Positions 51,224-59,940 are shown, counted from the stretch's first letter. The stretch is 64,000 nt of DNA from an uncultured Oscillospiraceae bacterium (GCA_902490735.1 CABUFC010000004.1:68040-132039); one strand, 5' to 3'. Notes: generated from the sequence alone by a model not told the origin. Made by a program: numbers and translations.

Positions 51224-51583
51224 ATGAAATCGCTCGAAGAATTAAAAGCCATTCGCGACAGAATGCAAGGTGCTGTCGGCGTTAGAAAAGAGGACGACAA
51301 TAACACACGTGTAGTAGTCGGTATGGCAACCTGCGGTATTGCGGCAGGAGCTCGTCCGGTACTTAACACTTTATCAGAGCTTGTTGAAAAGAAAGGCCTT
51401 AAAAATGTTACCGTTACACAAACCGGTTGTATAGGGCTTTGTATGTACGAACCCATTGTTGAGGTTTATGCTCCCGGCAAAGAAAAGGTTACCTACGTTA
51501 AGGTTGACCCCGAAAAAGCCGCGGAAATAGTTGAACGCCATTTGGCGGGCGGCACTGTAGTAGAAAAATACACAATTAAGTAG
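51224..51583 (+). CDS. Thioredoxin-like [2Fe-2S] ferredoxin
   Basis: Small (119 residues) ferredoxin with a thioredoxin-like fold, homologous to the N-terminal domain of HydB. The cysteines seen are in GMATCGIAAGARP and TGCIGLCMYEP, three rather than the usual four, as the first knuckle has only one. It may carry electrons within the hydrogenase complex. AGGAGG lies before the ATG. Located 21 bp past the ATPase gene and 11 bp before hydB. Confidence 0.85.
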   Translation: MKSLEELKAIRDRMQGAVGVRKEDDNNTRVVVGMATCGIAAGARPVLNTLSELVEKKGLKNVTVTQTGCIGLCMYEPIVEVYAPGKEKVTYVKVDPEKAAEIVERHLAGGTVVEKYTIK

Positions 51584-51594
51584 GGGGAAAAAGA

Positions 51595-53406
51595 ATGTAC
51601 CGTTCACACGTACTGGTTTGCGGCGGAACAGGGTGTACCTCTTCCGGCAGCGCAAAAATACTTGAAGCCTTGGAAAAAGAAATTAAGGCTCAGGGACTCG
51701 ATAAAGAAGTTAAGGTTGTAAGAACCGGCTGCTTTGGTCTTTGTGCTTTAGGCCCTATTATGATCGTTTATCCCGAGGGCACCTTTTATTCCATGGTAAA
51801 ACCGGAGGACATTCCGGAAATAGTAAGCGAACACCTTTTAAAGGGCCGCGTTGTTACACGCCTTGTTTACCAAGAAACGGTTGAAAGCGAGGGCAATGTA
51901 AAATCCTTAAACGACACGGCTTTCTACAAAAATCAGCACCGTGTAGCTTTAAGGAACTGCGGTGTTATTAACCCTGAAGACATTGACGAATACATTGGAC
52001 GCGACGGTTATGCGGCTTTAGGCAAAGTGCTTACCGAAATGACCCCCGACGATGTTATTCAAACCCTGTTAGACGCGGGTCTTCGCGGACGCGGCGGCGC
52101 GGGCTTCCCGACGGGCTTAAAATGGAAATTTGCAAAACAGAACGACGCCGACCAAAAATACGTTTGCTGTAACGCCGACGAAGGCGACCCGGGCGCGTTT
52201 ATGGACCGTTCTGTTCTTGAAGGCGATCCGCACGTTGTTTTAGAGGCTATGGCTATAGCGGGCTACGCAATCGGCGCTTCTCAAGGCTATATTTACGTTC
52301 GTGCAGAATATCCTATAGCTGTTGAAAGATTAAAGGTTGCTATCGGTCAGGCCCGTGAATACGGTCTTTTAGGCAAAAACATTTTCGGAACCGACTTTAG
52401 CTTTGATATTGACCTTCGTCTTGGTGCCGGCGCATTTGTTTGCGGCGAAGAAACCGCTCTTATGACTTCAATCGAAGGCAAGCGCGGCGAACCGAGACCT
52501 CGTCCGCCATTCCCGGCAGTTAAAGGCTTGTTCCAAAAACCGACAATTTTAAACAACGTTGAAACATACGCTAACATTCCGCAAATAATTTTAAACGGTG
52601 CAGAATGGTTCTCGGCTATGGGCACCGAAAAATCCAAAGGAACCAAGGTTTTTGCTCTTGGCGGCAAAATTAAAAACACCGGCCTTGTTGAGGTTCCTAT
52701 GGGCACAACCCTTAGAACGGTCGTTGAAGAAATCGGCGGCGGTATTCCGAACGGCAAAAAGTTTAAAGCCGCACAAACCGGCGGTCCTTCGGGCGGATGT
52801 ATTCCTGCTGAGCATTTTGACGTTCCGATTGATTACGACAATCTTATTGCAATCGGTTCTATGATGGGCTCGGGCGGACTTATCGTTATGGACGAAGACA
52901 ACTGCATGGTTGACATTGCAAAATTCTTCCTTGAGTTTACGGTTGACGAATCCTGCGGAAAATGTACCCCGTGCAGAATCGGTACAAAACGTCTTTTGGA
53001 AATCCTTACGAGAATTACTAAAGGCCAGGGCAAAATGGAGGATCTTGACGAGCTTAAAACCCTTTGCGAATACATAAAAGCTAATTCGCTTTGCGGTCTC
53101 GGTCAAACCGCTCCGAACCCCGTGCTTTCAACACTCAGATATTTCTACGACGAATATCTTGCCCACGTTAAGGATAAAAAGTGTCCTGCCGGCGTATGTA
53201 AAGATCTTTTAACCTTTACAATTAATAAAGATAAATGTATCGGCTGTGGCATGTGTGCTAGAAACTGCCCTGCAAATGCAATTTCAAAAACCGATTATAT
53301 CGCCGAAGGCCACAAGCTTCCTTCGTATTATATTGATCCGGATAAATGTATTAAATGCGGCGCATGTATAGGAAACTGCAAATTCAGCGCCATAAGCAAA
53401 CAGTAA
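51595..53406 (+). CDS. hydB: NADH-linked hydrogenase beta subunit (NuoF-like)
   Basis: Flavoprotein of 603 residues. Order: N-terminal [2Fe-2S] thioredoxin-like domain (CGGTGCTSSGS, CFGLCALGP), NuoF core with FMN/NADH motifs GRGGAGFPTGLKWKF and ADEGDPGAFMDR, the [4Fe-4S] site ESCGKCTPCRIGTKR, and a C-terminal pair of [4Fe-4S] clusters CIGCGMCARNCP and CIKCGACIGNCK. It probably oxidises NADH, or reduces NAD, and may act with ferredoxin in electron bifurcation. Operon position and length match HydB of clostridial trimeric enzymes. Confidence 0.96.
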   Translation: MYRSHVLVCGGTGCTSSGSAKILEALEKEIKAQGLDKEVKVVRTGCFGLCALGPIMIVYPEGTFYSMVKPEDIPEIVSEHLLKGRVVTRLVYQETVESEGNVKSLNDTAFYKNQHRVALRNCGVINPEDIDEYIGRDGYAALGKVLTEMTPDDVIQTLLDAGLRGRGGAGFPTGLKWKFAKQNDADQKYVCCNADEGDPGAFMDRSVLEGDPHVVLEAMAIAGYAIGASQGYIYVRAEYPIAVERLKVAIGQAREYGLLGKNIFGTDFSFDIDLRLGAGAFVCGEETALMTSIEGKRGEPRPRPPFPAVKGLFQKPTILNNVETYANIPQIILNGAEWFSAMGTEKSKGTKVFALGGKIKNTGLVEVPMGTTLRTVVEEIGGGIPNGKKFKAAQTGGPSGGCIPAEHFDVPIDYDNLIAIGSMMGSGGLIVMDEDNCMVDIAKFFLEFTVDESCGKCTPCRIGTKRLLEILTRITKGQGKMEDLDELKTLCEYIKANSLCGLGQTAPNPVLSTLRYFYDEYLAHVKDKKCPAGVCKDLLTFTINKDKCIGCGMCARNCPANAISKTDYIAEGHKLPSYYIDPDKCIKCGACIGNCKFSAISKQ

Positions 53407-53424
53407 GAAAGGAGTGTGCCGGAT

Positions 53425-55173
53425 ATGGCAGTAAATATTAAAATAAACGGTATGCCCCTTAGCGTACCCGAAGGAACAACCCTTTTAGAAGCCGCAAGGC
53501 TTGCCGGTGTGGATATTCCTACCCTTTGCTTTTTAAAGGACATTAACGAAATCGGCGCCTGCCGCATGTGCGTTTGCGAGGTTAAAGGTGCAAGAGGTCT
53601 TGTTGCCGCTTGTGTATATCCCGTAAACGAAGGCATGGAAGCTTTTACAAACACACCTAAAATTATAGATTACAGAAAGAAAACCCTTCAGCTTATTCTT
53701 TCTAACCACGATCGCAGCTGTCTTTCTTGTATAAGAAGCAAAAACTGCGAGCTTCAAACCCTTTGCCGCGACTTAGGCGTTGAGGACGCCGGCAGATTTG
53801 ACGGTGCAAAACAGCATTTCGATATTGACTACTCCGCTCCGCATATGGTAAGGGATAACAACAAATGTATTGTATGCCGTCGCTGTGTAGCGGCATGTAA
53901 AAACCAGTTTGTAGGAGTGCTTGGCGCGAGAGACCGCGGATTTAACACATCCATCGGCTGTGCGTTCGAAGAAGGGCTTAACACTTCGGCCTGCATTAAC
54001 TGCGGCCAGTGCATAGTATCCTGCCCAACAGGCGCTTTGCATGAAAAAGACCAGTCGGATGAAGTATTTGCCGCAATCGCCGATCCCGAAAAAACGGTTA
54101 TCGTTCAAACCGCTCCTTCTATTCGCGCAACCTTAGGCGAGGCATTTGGAATGGAAATCGGCACTAACGTTACCGGCAAAATGGTAGCGGCATTAAGAAG
54201 GCTCGGATTTGACAAGGTTTTCGATACCGATTTTTCCGCCGACCTTACCATAATGGAAGAAGCCAACGAATTTGTTGAGAGACTTCAAAACGGCGGTACC
54301 CTTCCGCTTATAACTTCATGTTCTCCGGGCTGGGTAAAATTCTGCGAGATTTATCATCCCGAGCTTTTAGACAATCTTTCAAGCTGTAAATCTCCGCAAC
54401 AGATGTTCGGTGCAATCATTAAAACCTGGTACGCCGAAAAGAACGGACTTGATCCCAAAAATATTGTAAACGTATCAATTATGCCGTGTACGGCCAAAAA
54501 GTTTGAAATAAACCGCAAAGATCAGTCTGCCGCAGGCAAGGGCATTCCCGATATGGATATTGCTCTTACAACCCGCGAGCTTGCAAGAATGATCGAGCGC
54601 GCCGGCATTAACTTTAAGCTTTTACCCGATGAAGAGTTTGATAATCCGCTTGGTGAAGCAAGCGGTGCAGGCGTTATCTTCGGCGCTACCGGCGGCGTTA
54701 TGGAAGCGGCTTTAAGAACTGCCGTTGAAACCATTACCGGAAAACCTCTTGACAACGTTGACTTTAAGGAGGTTCGCGGAACCGCTCCTATTAAAGAAGC
54801 AACCTTAAATGTTGCCGGCACCGACGTTAAGGTGGCTGTAGCCTCGGGCGCCGCGGCGGCAAACGTTATGATGGAAAGAGTAAAAGCGGGCGAAAAATTC
54901 CACTTTATTGAAATTATGGGATGCCCCGGCGGTTGCGTAAACGGCGGCGGCCAGCCGACTCAGCCGGCTTCGGTACGTTCGTTTGTAGACTTAAAGGCCC
55001 TAAGAGCAAAAGCCCTTTACGACGACGACGCAGCAAATACGGTTCGCAAGTCGCACGAAAACCCGATGATAAAAACCCTTTACGGCGAATATCTTGAAAA
55101 GCCCGGCAGTCACAAAGCACATAAGATTTTACACACCTCTTATGTGGACCGCTCGGAAGACTACAAAAAATAA
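53425..55173 (+). CDS. hydA: [FeFe]-hydrogenase catalytic subunit
   Basis: Group A [FeFe]-hydrogenase of 582 residues. From the N-terminus: a [2Fe-2S] plant-type domain (CRMCVCEVKG), a His-Cys3 [4Fe-4S] site (HDRSCLSCIRSKNCELQ), two [4Fe-4S] clusters (CIVCRRCVAACK, CINCGQCIVSCP) and the H-cluster motifs TSCSPGWVKFCE, MPCTAKKFE and MGCPGGCVNGGGQP. All H-cluster cysteines are present. The ATG at 53425 gives proper spacing to AAAGGAG; a GTG nearer the RBS is unlikely. The maturases HydEFG are not in the window. Confidence 0.98.
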   Translation: MAVNIKINGMPLSVPEGTTLLEAARLAGVDIPTLCFLKDINEIGACRMCVCEVKGARGLVAACVYPVNEGMEAFTNTPKIIDYRKKTLQLILSNHDRSCLSCIRSKNCELQTLCRDLGVEDAGRFDGAKQHFDIDYSAPHMVRDNNKCIVCRRCVAACKNQFVGVLGARDRGFNTSIGCAFEEGLNTSACINCGQCIVSCPTGALHEKDQSDEVFAAIADPEKTVIVQTAPSIRATLGEAFGMEIGTNVTGKMVAALRRLGFDKVFDTDFSADLTIMEEANEFVERLQNGGTLPLITSCSPGWVKFCEIYHPELLDNLSSCKSPQQMFGAIIKTWYAEKNGLDPKNIVNVSIMPCTAKKFEINRKDQSAAGKGIPDMDIALTTRELARMIERAGINFKLLPDEEFDNPLGEASGAGVIFGATGGVMEAALRTAVETITGKPLDNVDFKEVRGTAPIKEATLNVAGTDVKVAVASGAAAANVMMERVKAGEKFHFIEIMGCPGGCVNGGGQPTQPASVRSFVDLKALRAKALYDDDAANTVRKSHENPMIKTLYGEYLEKPGSHKAHKILHTSYVDRSEDYKK

Positions 55174-55176
55174 TAT

Positions 55177-55203
55177 AAAGGCGAAGGAAAGTCCTTCGCC
55201 TTT
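55177..55203. terminator. Bidirectional terminator
   Basis: GGCGAAGGA and TCCTTCGCC form a stem around AAG, flanked by A and T runs, between the convergent hydA and HAD genes. Confidence 0.92.
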
Positions 55204-55868
55204 TATTTTATAAGCTCAATAGGGAACTGGTAAAAATCAGTTATTACTTTGTTTACAAGGTCTTTGTCCTTAAAATTTCCCGCCTCTTCGCTTACCCCTA
55301 CAATATATCCGACATTAGCCGCCCTTGCCGCTAATATTCCTCCGTGGCTGTCCTCGGCTACGATTATATCTTCGGGATTAACGCCGATAGTTTTTGCCGC
55401 CAGCAAATAAATGTCCGGGTTTGGCTTTCCGGGAAAAGATCCGTCGTCTAAAAGAATCTTTTCTTTAAAATATTTGTCTATAGGCATGTGCTCTTTGTAA
55501 AAGCTTACGTTTTCAATTTCGGAACCCGTGGCTATCATATTGGGCACGCCTTTTTTATTTAAAAAGGAAAAAAGCTGCTCGGCTCCGTCAACAAATTTAA
55601 GCGGCCCGTTTTGCAAACATATTTCGCGGTAAAGCTTTTCTTTAGAGAGCCCAAAGGTGCGCTCTATACTTTTTGGAATTTCTTTATTGTAAAGCGACCT
55701 GTAAATTTCGGGGTTGGTTCTGCCGTGCATGTTTTTATAATAAAAGTCCTCTGTTATATCTATTTTTAAAACTTCTTTAGTGTATTTTAACCATGCTGCC
55801 GCATGAAACTTAGAATCAAAAAAGAGGGTCCCGTTAAAATCAAAAATTACGCCTTTATATTTTTTCAT
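55203..55868 (-). CDS. HAD family hydrolase, beta-phosphoglucomutase-like
   Basis: Phosphatase or phosphoglucomutase-type HAD protein (221 residues). Motif I VIFDFNGTLFFDS, motif II MIATGSE, a Lys and acidic motif KPNPDIYLLAA and VAEDSHGGILAARAA are present, with a four-helix cap between residues 15 and 85. Motif I has Asn at the fourth position (DFNGT) instead of Asp (DFDGT). The second Asp acts as acid/base in phosphatases, so this change might reduce hydrolase activity. Substrate is unknown. Confidence 0.85.
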   Translation of the reverse strand: MKKYKGVIFDFNGTLFFDSKFHAAAWLKYTKEVLKIDITEDFYYKNMHGRTNPEIYRSLYNKEIPKSIERTFGLSKEKLYREICLQNGPLKFVDGAEQLFSFLNKKGVPNMIATGSEIENVSFYKEHMPIDKYFKEKILLDDGSFPGKPNPDIYLLAAKTIGVNPEDIIVAEDSHGGILAARAANVGYIVGVSEEAGNFKDKDLVNKVITDFYQFPIELIK

Positions 55869-55946
55869 CTTATCACCGAAAGTATTTTAACATTTGCCTT
55901 TGTTTTTGTAAATATCTTAATTATACAACTTGTAAAAAAGAGATTG

Positions 55947-55975
55947 TTTACATCTTAAGAATATTTTGTTATACT
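55947..55975 (+). promoter_or_regulatory. Promoter giving a leaderless dnaD-like transcript
   Basis: TTTACA (55947-55952) and TATACT (55970-55975) are 17 bp apart. The ATG starts 7 bases after the -10 box, where transcription would begin. Confidence 0.7.
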
Positions 55976-55981
55976 AAAAAC

Positions 55982-56899
55982 ATGACATATTTATTAAATA
56001 CAACAAAACTCGGCAACGCCTTTATGCTGCCAAAGGAGCTCGTAAGCAAACATCTAAAGCTTGCGGGCGCAGTTCAGCTTAAGGTTATTCTTTCGGTTTT
56101 TTCGGCGATTGAAGAAGAAATCGTCCCTGAAAAAATTGCCGGGAATTTAAATCTCGACGTAAATGACGTGTCGGACGCGCTTGGCTTTTGGTGCGAGCTT
56201 GGATATTTAAAAACCGAAAGCGTAAAAGAGCCGGCACCTAAAAAAGCCGTTTTAAGAAAGACCGAAAAGCCTTCACGCGAAGAAATTGCCGATCGTGCCG
56301 AAAGCGACGATAAAATTAAATTTATACTCTCTGAAGCCGAGCAAAAATTCGGAAGGACTCTTCGCCAGAATGAATGCTCGAGCCTTATTTGGCTTTATTC
56401 GGACGAGGGGCTTGCGCCGTCGATTTTAATAATGCTTTTGGACTATTGCCGAATTAACGACAAGATGAATATAGGTTACATAGAACGCGTAGCTATTGAC
56501 TGGATAAATGCCGGAGTTGACACTGTTGCCGCCGCAGAAGAGCGAATAGCTATGCTTGAAGCCAGAAAAAAAGCCTGGCACAAGGTTTCGGCCGCGTTCG
56601 GGCTTGTAAAAAGAAGCCCCAGCGCCAAAGAGGAGCGCCTTGCGTACAAATGGGTGTACGAATGGGGATATGATCGCGCTATTTTAAAAGAGGCGTACGA
56701 CCGCACGGTGGACACAATATCCGAATTTAAAATGAATTACGTCGAAAAGGTTTTGGCCTCATTTTATAAAAACGGCATAAAAAACATATCCGACTTAAAA
56801 GAATACGACGAAAAAAAGGCAAGCAAAAAAGCCTCTTCAAATTACGGCACTTACGACAAAGAGGCCTTTAAAAAATCGCTTGAAAAGGATTACGAATAA
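55982..56899 (+). CDS. DnaD domain replication protein
   Basis: Primosomal-type protein of 305 residues with an N-terminal winged-helix region (about 1-75, LPKELVSKHLKLAGAVQLKV) and two DnaD-like C-terminal domains (about 115-190 and 205-270) containing YIERVAIDWINAGV and YKWVYEWGYDRAILKEAY. It probably helps load the replicative helicase with the DnaI-type ATPase that follows 9 bp later. No RBS is visible; the start sits at the predicted transcription start. Confidence 0.88.
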   Translation: MTYLLNTTKLGNAFMLPKELVSKHLKLAGAVQLKVILSVFSAIEEEIVPEKIAGNLNLDVNDVSDALGFWCELGYLKTESVKEPAPKKAVLRKTEKPSREEIADRAESDDKIKFILSEAEQKFGRTLRQNECSSLIWLYSDEGLAPSILIMLLDYCRINDKMNIGYIERVAIDWINAGVDTVAAAEERIAMLEARKKAWHKVSAAFGLVKRSPSAKEERLAYKWVYEWGYDRAILKEAYDRTVDTISEFKMNYVEKVLASFYKNGIKNISDLKEYDEKKASKKASSNYGTYDKEAFKKSLEKDYE

Positions 56900-56908
56900 G
56901 GAGTTAAA

Positions 56909-57853
56909 ATGGGTTACAGTTATAACACTATGCTTTCGGCATTAAAGCGCGTCCGCGAAAAAGCGTCGGCACACAAAGCGCATTACGAAGCCGAAAAAAA
57001 CAAGGTTTTAAAAAGCTACCCCGAGCTGTCTGATTTAGAAACCTCCCTTATGCAAATAGGTGCAAAGGCAGGTGTTGCCGCGCTGGCCGGCGATGAAAAA
57101 GCTCTTTCGACTTTAAAAAGCGAAACTTTAATACTTAAAGAAAAAACAAAAGCCCTATATAAAAAAGCGGGCTTTTACGAGTATGCCCCAATATGCCCAA
57201 AATGCGGCGATACCGGGTACGTCGGCAAAAATTTTTGCTCTTGCGTATACGAAGAAGCAAAGCGCGCCGAAAGCGAGGAGTTCTTTTCGACCCTTCCGGA
57301 TGATATTTCATTTTCGTCCTTTTTACTAAGCTATTATCCCGAAAAGCACAAAAGCGGAATTAAAAAAATATTTGACCTTTCAAAAAACTTTGCCGAGACC
57401 TTTTCCGGCAAAGGCGAAAGTCTTTTGTTTATGGGCGGAACGGGCCTTGGTAAAACACATTTATCGTTAAGTATTGCGAGGCGGGTGCTTGAACGCGGTT
57501 TTGAAGTTGTTTACCGCCCGGCAGACCGGCTTTTTAACGAAATTGAAAAAGAGCATTTTTCCTATGCCGACACGTCGCCAAATTTAGACCGCGCTTTAAA
57601 CTGCGATCTTTTAATAATTGACGACCTTGGAACAGAGTTTTCAACAAAATTTACACTTTCAATTGCGTATAACATTATTAACGAGCGAATTTTAAGGAAA
57701 AAGCCCACGGTTATTAACACAAATCTTTCGGTTGACGAGCTTGAAAGCCGCTACGGCGAACGGATTTTATCAAGGCTTATAGGCGAATATACCGTAAAAC
57801 AGTTTAAAGGCGAAGATATACGGCCAAAAAAGAAAGCGGCGGAGTCAGTTTGA
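56909..57853 (+). CDS. Helicase loader ATPase (DnaC/DnaI-like)
   Basis: AAA+ ATPase of 314 residues that delivers the replicative helicase to DNA. A zinc-binding knuckle CPKCGDTG and then FCSCV lies at about 93-110. Walker A is FMGGTGLGKTHLSL, Walker B LLIIDDLGTEF, and the arginine region is YGERILSRLIG. The N-terminal 90 residues are coiled-coil. It forms an operon with the DnaD-like gene and its 3' end overlaps the convergent FolT-like gene by 9 bp. Confidence 0.93.
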   Translation: MGYSYNTMLSALKRVREKASAHKAHYEAEKNKVLKSYPELSDLETSLMQIGAKAGVAALAGDEKALSTLKSETLILKEKTKALYKKAGFYEYAPICPKCGDTGYVGKNFCSCVYEEAKRAESEEFFSTLPDDISFSSFLLSYYPEKHKSGIKKIFDLSKNFAETFSGKGESLLFMGGTGLGKTHLSLSIARRVLERGFEVVYRPADRLFNEIEKEHFSYADTSPNLDRALNCDLLIIDDLGTEFSTKFTLSIAYNIINERILRKKPTVINTNLSVDELESRYGERILSRLIGEYTVKQFKGEDIRPKKKAAESV

Positions 57854-58567
57854 TTCCACCGCTTTTTCTATTGAAGGATAAACTATCGACAGCGCCGCTG
57901 AAATTATTAACGACTGCACGGCCTCCTCTAAAAGCCGCGCCAAAATAAACACCGAAAGCCCCACGCCGCTTGCCGCTATAAACGAGTAGTACAATATAAA
58001 CGAATTTATTACCGAGACTATCGCTTTAGACAAAAACAGCGCAAAGAAAATCCCGAAAAACCCGCTTTTTGCTTTAAAAATTTTAAGGGCCAAAAATGCC
58101 GAAAGCCCGAAAGCTCCCGCTATTAGCGGAAAAAATGTCAGCGCAAAGCCGTATTTTTCTATATAAAAAAGCCTAAACACCGTGTTTAACATACCAAATA
58201 AAAGCAATGCCGAAAAAATCGCAAAAGCGGTTATTTTTACCGCCTTTTCGTTAGCTTTTTTCGCTAATTTATAAAAAAGTCCCATAAGTACGCCGCTAAG
58301 TATCGCCGTTACGGTTAACAGCGGAATGTAGGCGCCCTGCGGTTTTATAACTACGGAAAGTATGTCTAATAGCCCTGCCACCGTGCCGCCGTATATGCCG
58401 CCGAAAAGCATTGCCGGCACCGAGATAAAAATACTGTCAAGCGAAATACGCATGGTGTTCGCTCCGCCTATTGGAAGCATTATTTCAAAAACAAGCCTTG
58501 CGACAAGCGCTAAGGCTAACGCCACGCTCGAAAGTGTTATTTTATAAATTGTTTTGTTTTTATGCAT
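57845..58567 (-). CDS. ECF transporter S component, FolT-like
   Basis: Membrane substrate-binding protein of 240 residues with six or more helices. MRISLDSIFISVPAMLFGGI, then GTVAGLLDILSV and KPQGAYIPLLTVTAILSGVL resemble the folate-type S components (the P-G-Y-P-LT pattern). Folate or a related vitamin is therefore the likely cargo, not proved. The start is ATG at 58567 with GGAGGT 9 bp upstream, since an upstream start would pass through the structured leader. The shared ECF energising module is outside the window. Confidence 0.8.
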   Translation of the reverse strand: MHKNKTIYKITLSSVALALALVARLVFEIMLPIGGANTMRISLDSIFISVPAMLFGGIYGGTVAGLLDILSVVIKPQGAYIPLLTVTAILSGVLMGLFYKLAKKANEKAVKITAFAIFSALLLFGMLNTVFRLFYIEKYGFALTFFPLIAGAFGLSAFLALKIFKAKSGFFGIFFALFLSKAIVSVINSFILYYSFIAASGVGLSVFILARLLEEAVQSLIISAALSIVYPSIEKAVESN

Positions 58568-58598
58568 AAAAAAAAGACCTCCGAAAAAGCCCCGCCAA

Positions 58599-58682
58599 AA
58601 AACAGCGGATGAGAAAACAGCTCCCGTAATGGGTTTGCGGCTTCTACTCCTATGCCGCAAAAAAGGAAAACCCCGCTGTTTT
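58599..58682 (-). promoter_or_regulatory. Structured leader RNA of the FolT-like gene (candidate riboswitch)
   Basis: On the minus strand AAAACAGCGG (58673-58682) can pair with CCGCTGTTTT (58599-58608), closing a domain with two hairpins: a 7-bp TTGCGGC/GCCGCAA stem with a 12-nt loop (58635-58660) and CCC/GGG (58623-58633). The closing helix runs into six T. The gene product and fold suggest a vitamin-sensing element such as THF, but I could not match the whole conserved core of that class. Confidence 0.55.
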
Positions 58683-58702
58683 CGGCTCTGTACAATGCTA
58701 CT

Positions 58703-58731
58703 ATTATAAGTTTTAAAGCCTCTTTTGTCAA
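58703..58731 (-). promoter_or_regulatory. Promoter of the FolT-like gene
   Basis: On the minus strand TTGACA (58726-58731) and TATAAT (58703-58708) are consensus and 17 bp apart. Confidence 0.88.
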
Positions 58732-58739
58732 TACTATCC

Positions 58740-58767
58740 TTGACAAAACCCGTATTTTTGTTATAAT
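58740..58767 (+). promoter_or_regulatory. Promoter of the second rubrerythrin
   Basis: TTGACA (58740-58745) and TATAAT (58762-58767) at 16-bp spacing face away from the FolT promoter with 8 bp between the -35 boxes. Confidence 0.82.
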
Positions 58768-58797
58768 TGTTTCAGAAATTATTAGGAGGATATTTTT

Positions 58798-59343
58798 ATG
58801 AAAAAATGGGTTTGTTTAGTATGTGGTTACACCTGTATGAGCGATACTCCGCCAAGCGAATGCCCCGTTTGCCATGCAAGCAGTGATAAGTTTGCCGAAA
58901 AAAGCGACGAAAAAAGCTGGGCTGCCGAACACGTTGTAGGCATTGCAAAGGGTGTTGACGAAAGAATAGTCGAAGGCCTTCGCGACAATTTTAAAGGCGA
59001 ATGCAGCGAAGTAGGTATGTACCTTGCAATGAGCCGCGTAGCTTTTAGAGAGGGCTACCCCGAAATCGGTCTTTACTGGGAAAAAGCGGCACTTGAAGAA
59101 GCGGAACACGCCGCGAAATTTGCGGAACTACTTGGCGAGGTTTTAACCGACAGCACAAAAGAAAATCTCAAAATGCGTGTAGACGCCGAGCATGGCGCCA
59201 CCGCCGGCAAAACAGAGCTTGCAAAGCTTGCAAAAGAACTCGGTCTTGACGCCATTCACGACACGGTTCACGAAATGGCACGTGACGAAGCACGGCACGG
59301 CAAAGCGTTTGAGGGATTGCTTGACAGGTATTTCGGTAAATAG
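58798..59343 (+). CDS. Reverse-type rubrerythrin
   Basis: Peroxide-reducing diiron protein of 181 residues with the rubredoxin domain first (CLVCGYTCMS, CPVCHASSDKF, residues 1-35) and the ferritin-like four-helix bundle after it (about 50-180), the order of reverse rubrerythrins in clostridia. Iron ligands appear in FKGECSEVGMYL, EEAEHAAKF, DAEHGA and DEARHGKAFEG. AGGAGG lies before the ATG. A decayed relative of its 3' end is found at 60272. Confidence 0.92.
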   Translation: MKKWVCLVCGYTCMSDTPPSECPVCHASSDKFAEKSDEKSWAAEHVVGIAKGVDERIVEGLRDNFKGECSEVGMYLAMSRVAFREGYPEIGLYWEKAALEEAEHAAKFAELLGEVLTDSTKENLKMRVDAEHGATAGKTELAKLAKELGLDAIHDTVHEMARDEARHGKAFEGLLDRYFGK

Positions 59344-59372
59344 ATAGCATTATTATATCGGAGAACAATAAT

Positions 59373-59807
59373 ATGAAACATAAATGGTTGTTTTTGTTGA
59401 CTTTAGCCGTTAATTTGTCATTATTACTACTTGTTTTCACATACCGCTTAGGTGCGCCGTTTCATTATCTCATATTGCTTGGCTCACATATCGGGTTGTT
59501 TTTCTTGAATATCAAAGCAAGTAAATTTTATTGGCAAGTAACAACGCTGGGAGTTGTGCATATAATCGTTACCTTTTGTGTTCATAAACAAAACGATTGG
59601 TTATGGTATAACCGTTATTTTTTCGCGTCCGACCCCGAGGGTCACCTTGTTTCCGTAATCGGAGAATATGTAGGGGTTTTCTTGGCAATCGTTATGCTTG
59701 CTTTTTCTCTTGTTTACTTTTTCATTAAACGGCGAAAAAGTTTGCAAAATTGTCAAACGAAACAAAATGTATATAATACAATTATTGAGAACAAAAAAGA
59801 ACCGTAG
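59373..59807 (+). CDS. Small membrane protein, unknown
   Basis: Protein of 144 residues with four predicted transmembrane helices (about 5-24, 28-50, 53-73 and 100-122) and a charged tail. I do not recognise a family. GGAG precedes the ATG by 9 bases and a terminator follows, so it is a real unit. It lies between the reverse rubrerythrin (29 bp upstream) and the toxin-antitoxin locus. Codon use is more AT-rich and less regular than its neighbours, and it may be an acquired gene. Confidence 0.65.
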   Translation: MKHKWLFLLTLAVNLSLLLLVFTYRLGAPFHYLILLGSHIGLFFLNIKASKFYWQVTTLGVVHIIVTFCVHKQNDWLWYNRYFFASDPEGHLVSVIGEYVGVFLAIVMLAFSLVYFFIKRRKSLQNCQTKQNVYNTIIENKKEP

Positions 59808-59825
59808 AAATACGGCTCTTTTTTT
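59797..59825 (+). terminator. Terminator after the small membrane protein
   Basis: AAGAACCGTA and TACGGCTCTT form a 10-position stem with one mismatch around GAAA, followed by a T-run. Confidence 0.85.
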
Positions 59826-59841
59826 AAGTGGTAAATTTCCA

Positions 59842-59870
59842 TTGCAAAATATGTCGTAATGTGCTAAAAT
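59842..59870 (+). promoter_or_regulatory. Promoter of the type I toxin mRNA
   Basis: TTGCAA (59842-59847) and TAAAAT (59865-59870) are separated by 17 bp; the mRNA would start near 59877. Confidence 0.7.
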
Positions 59871-59940
59871 ACCTTTCGGAATAAGGTGTGCCTTAACGGT
59901 AGGCGGTTTAATCTTGCCCTCGGAAACGGGGGTGATGCCC

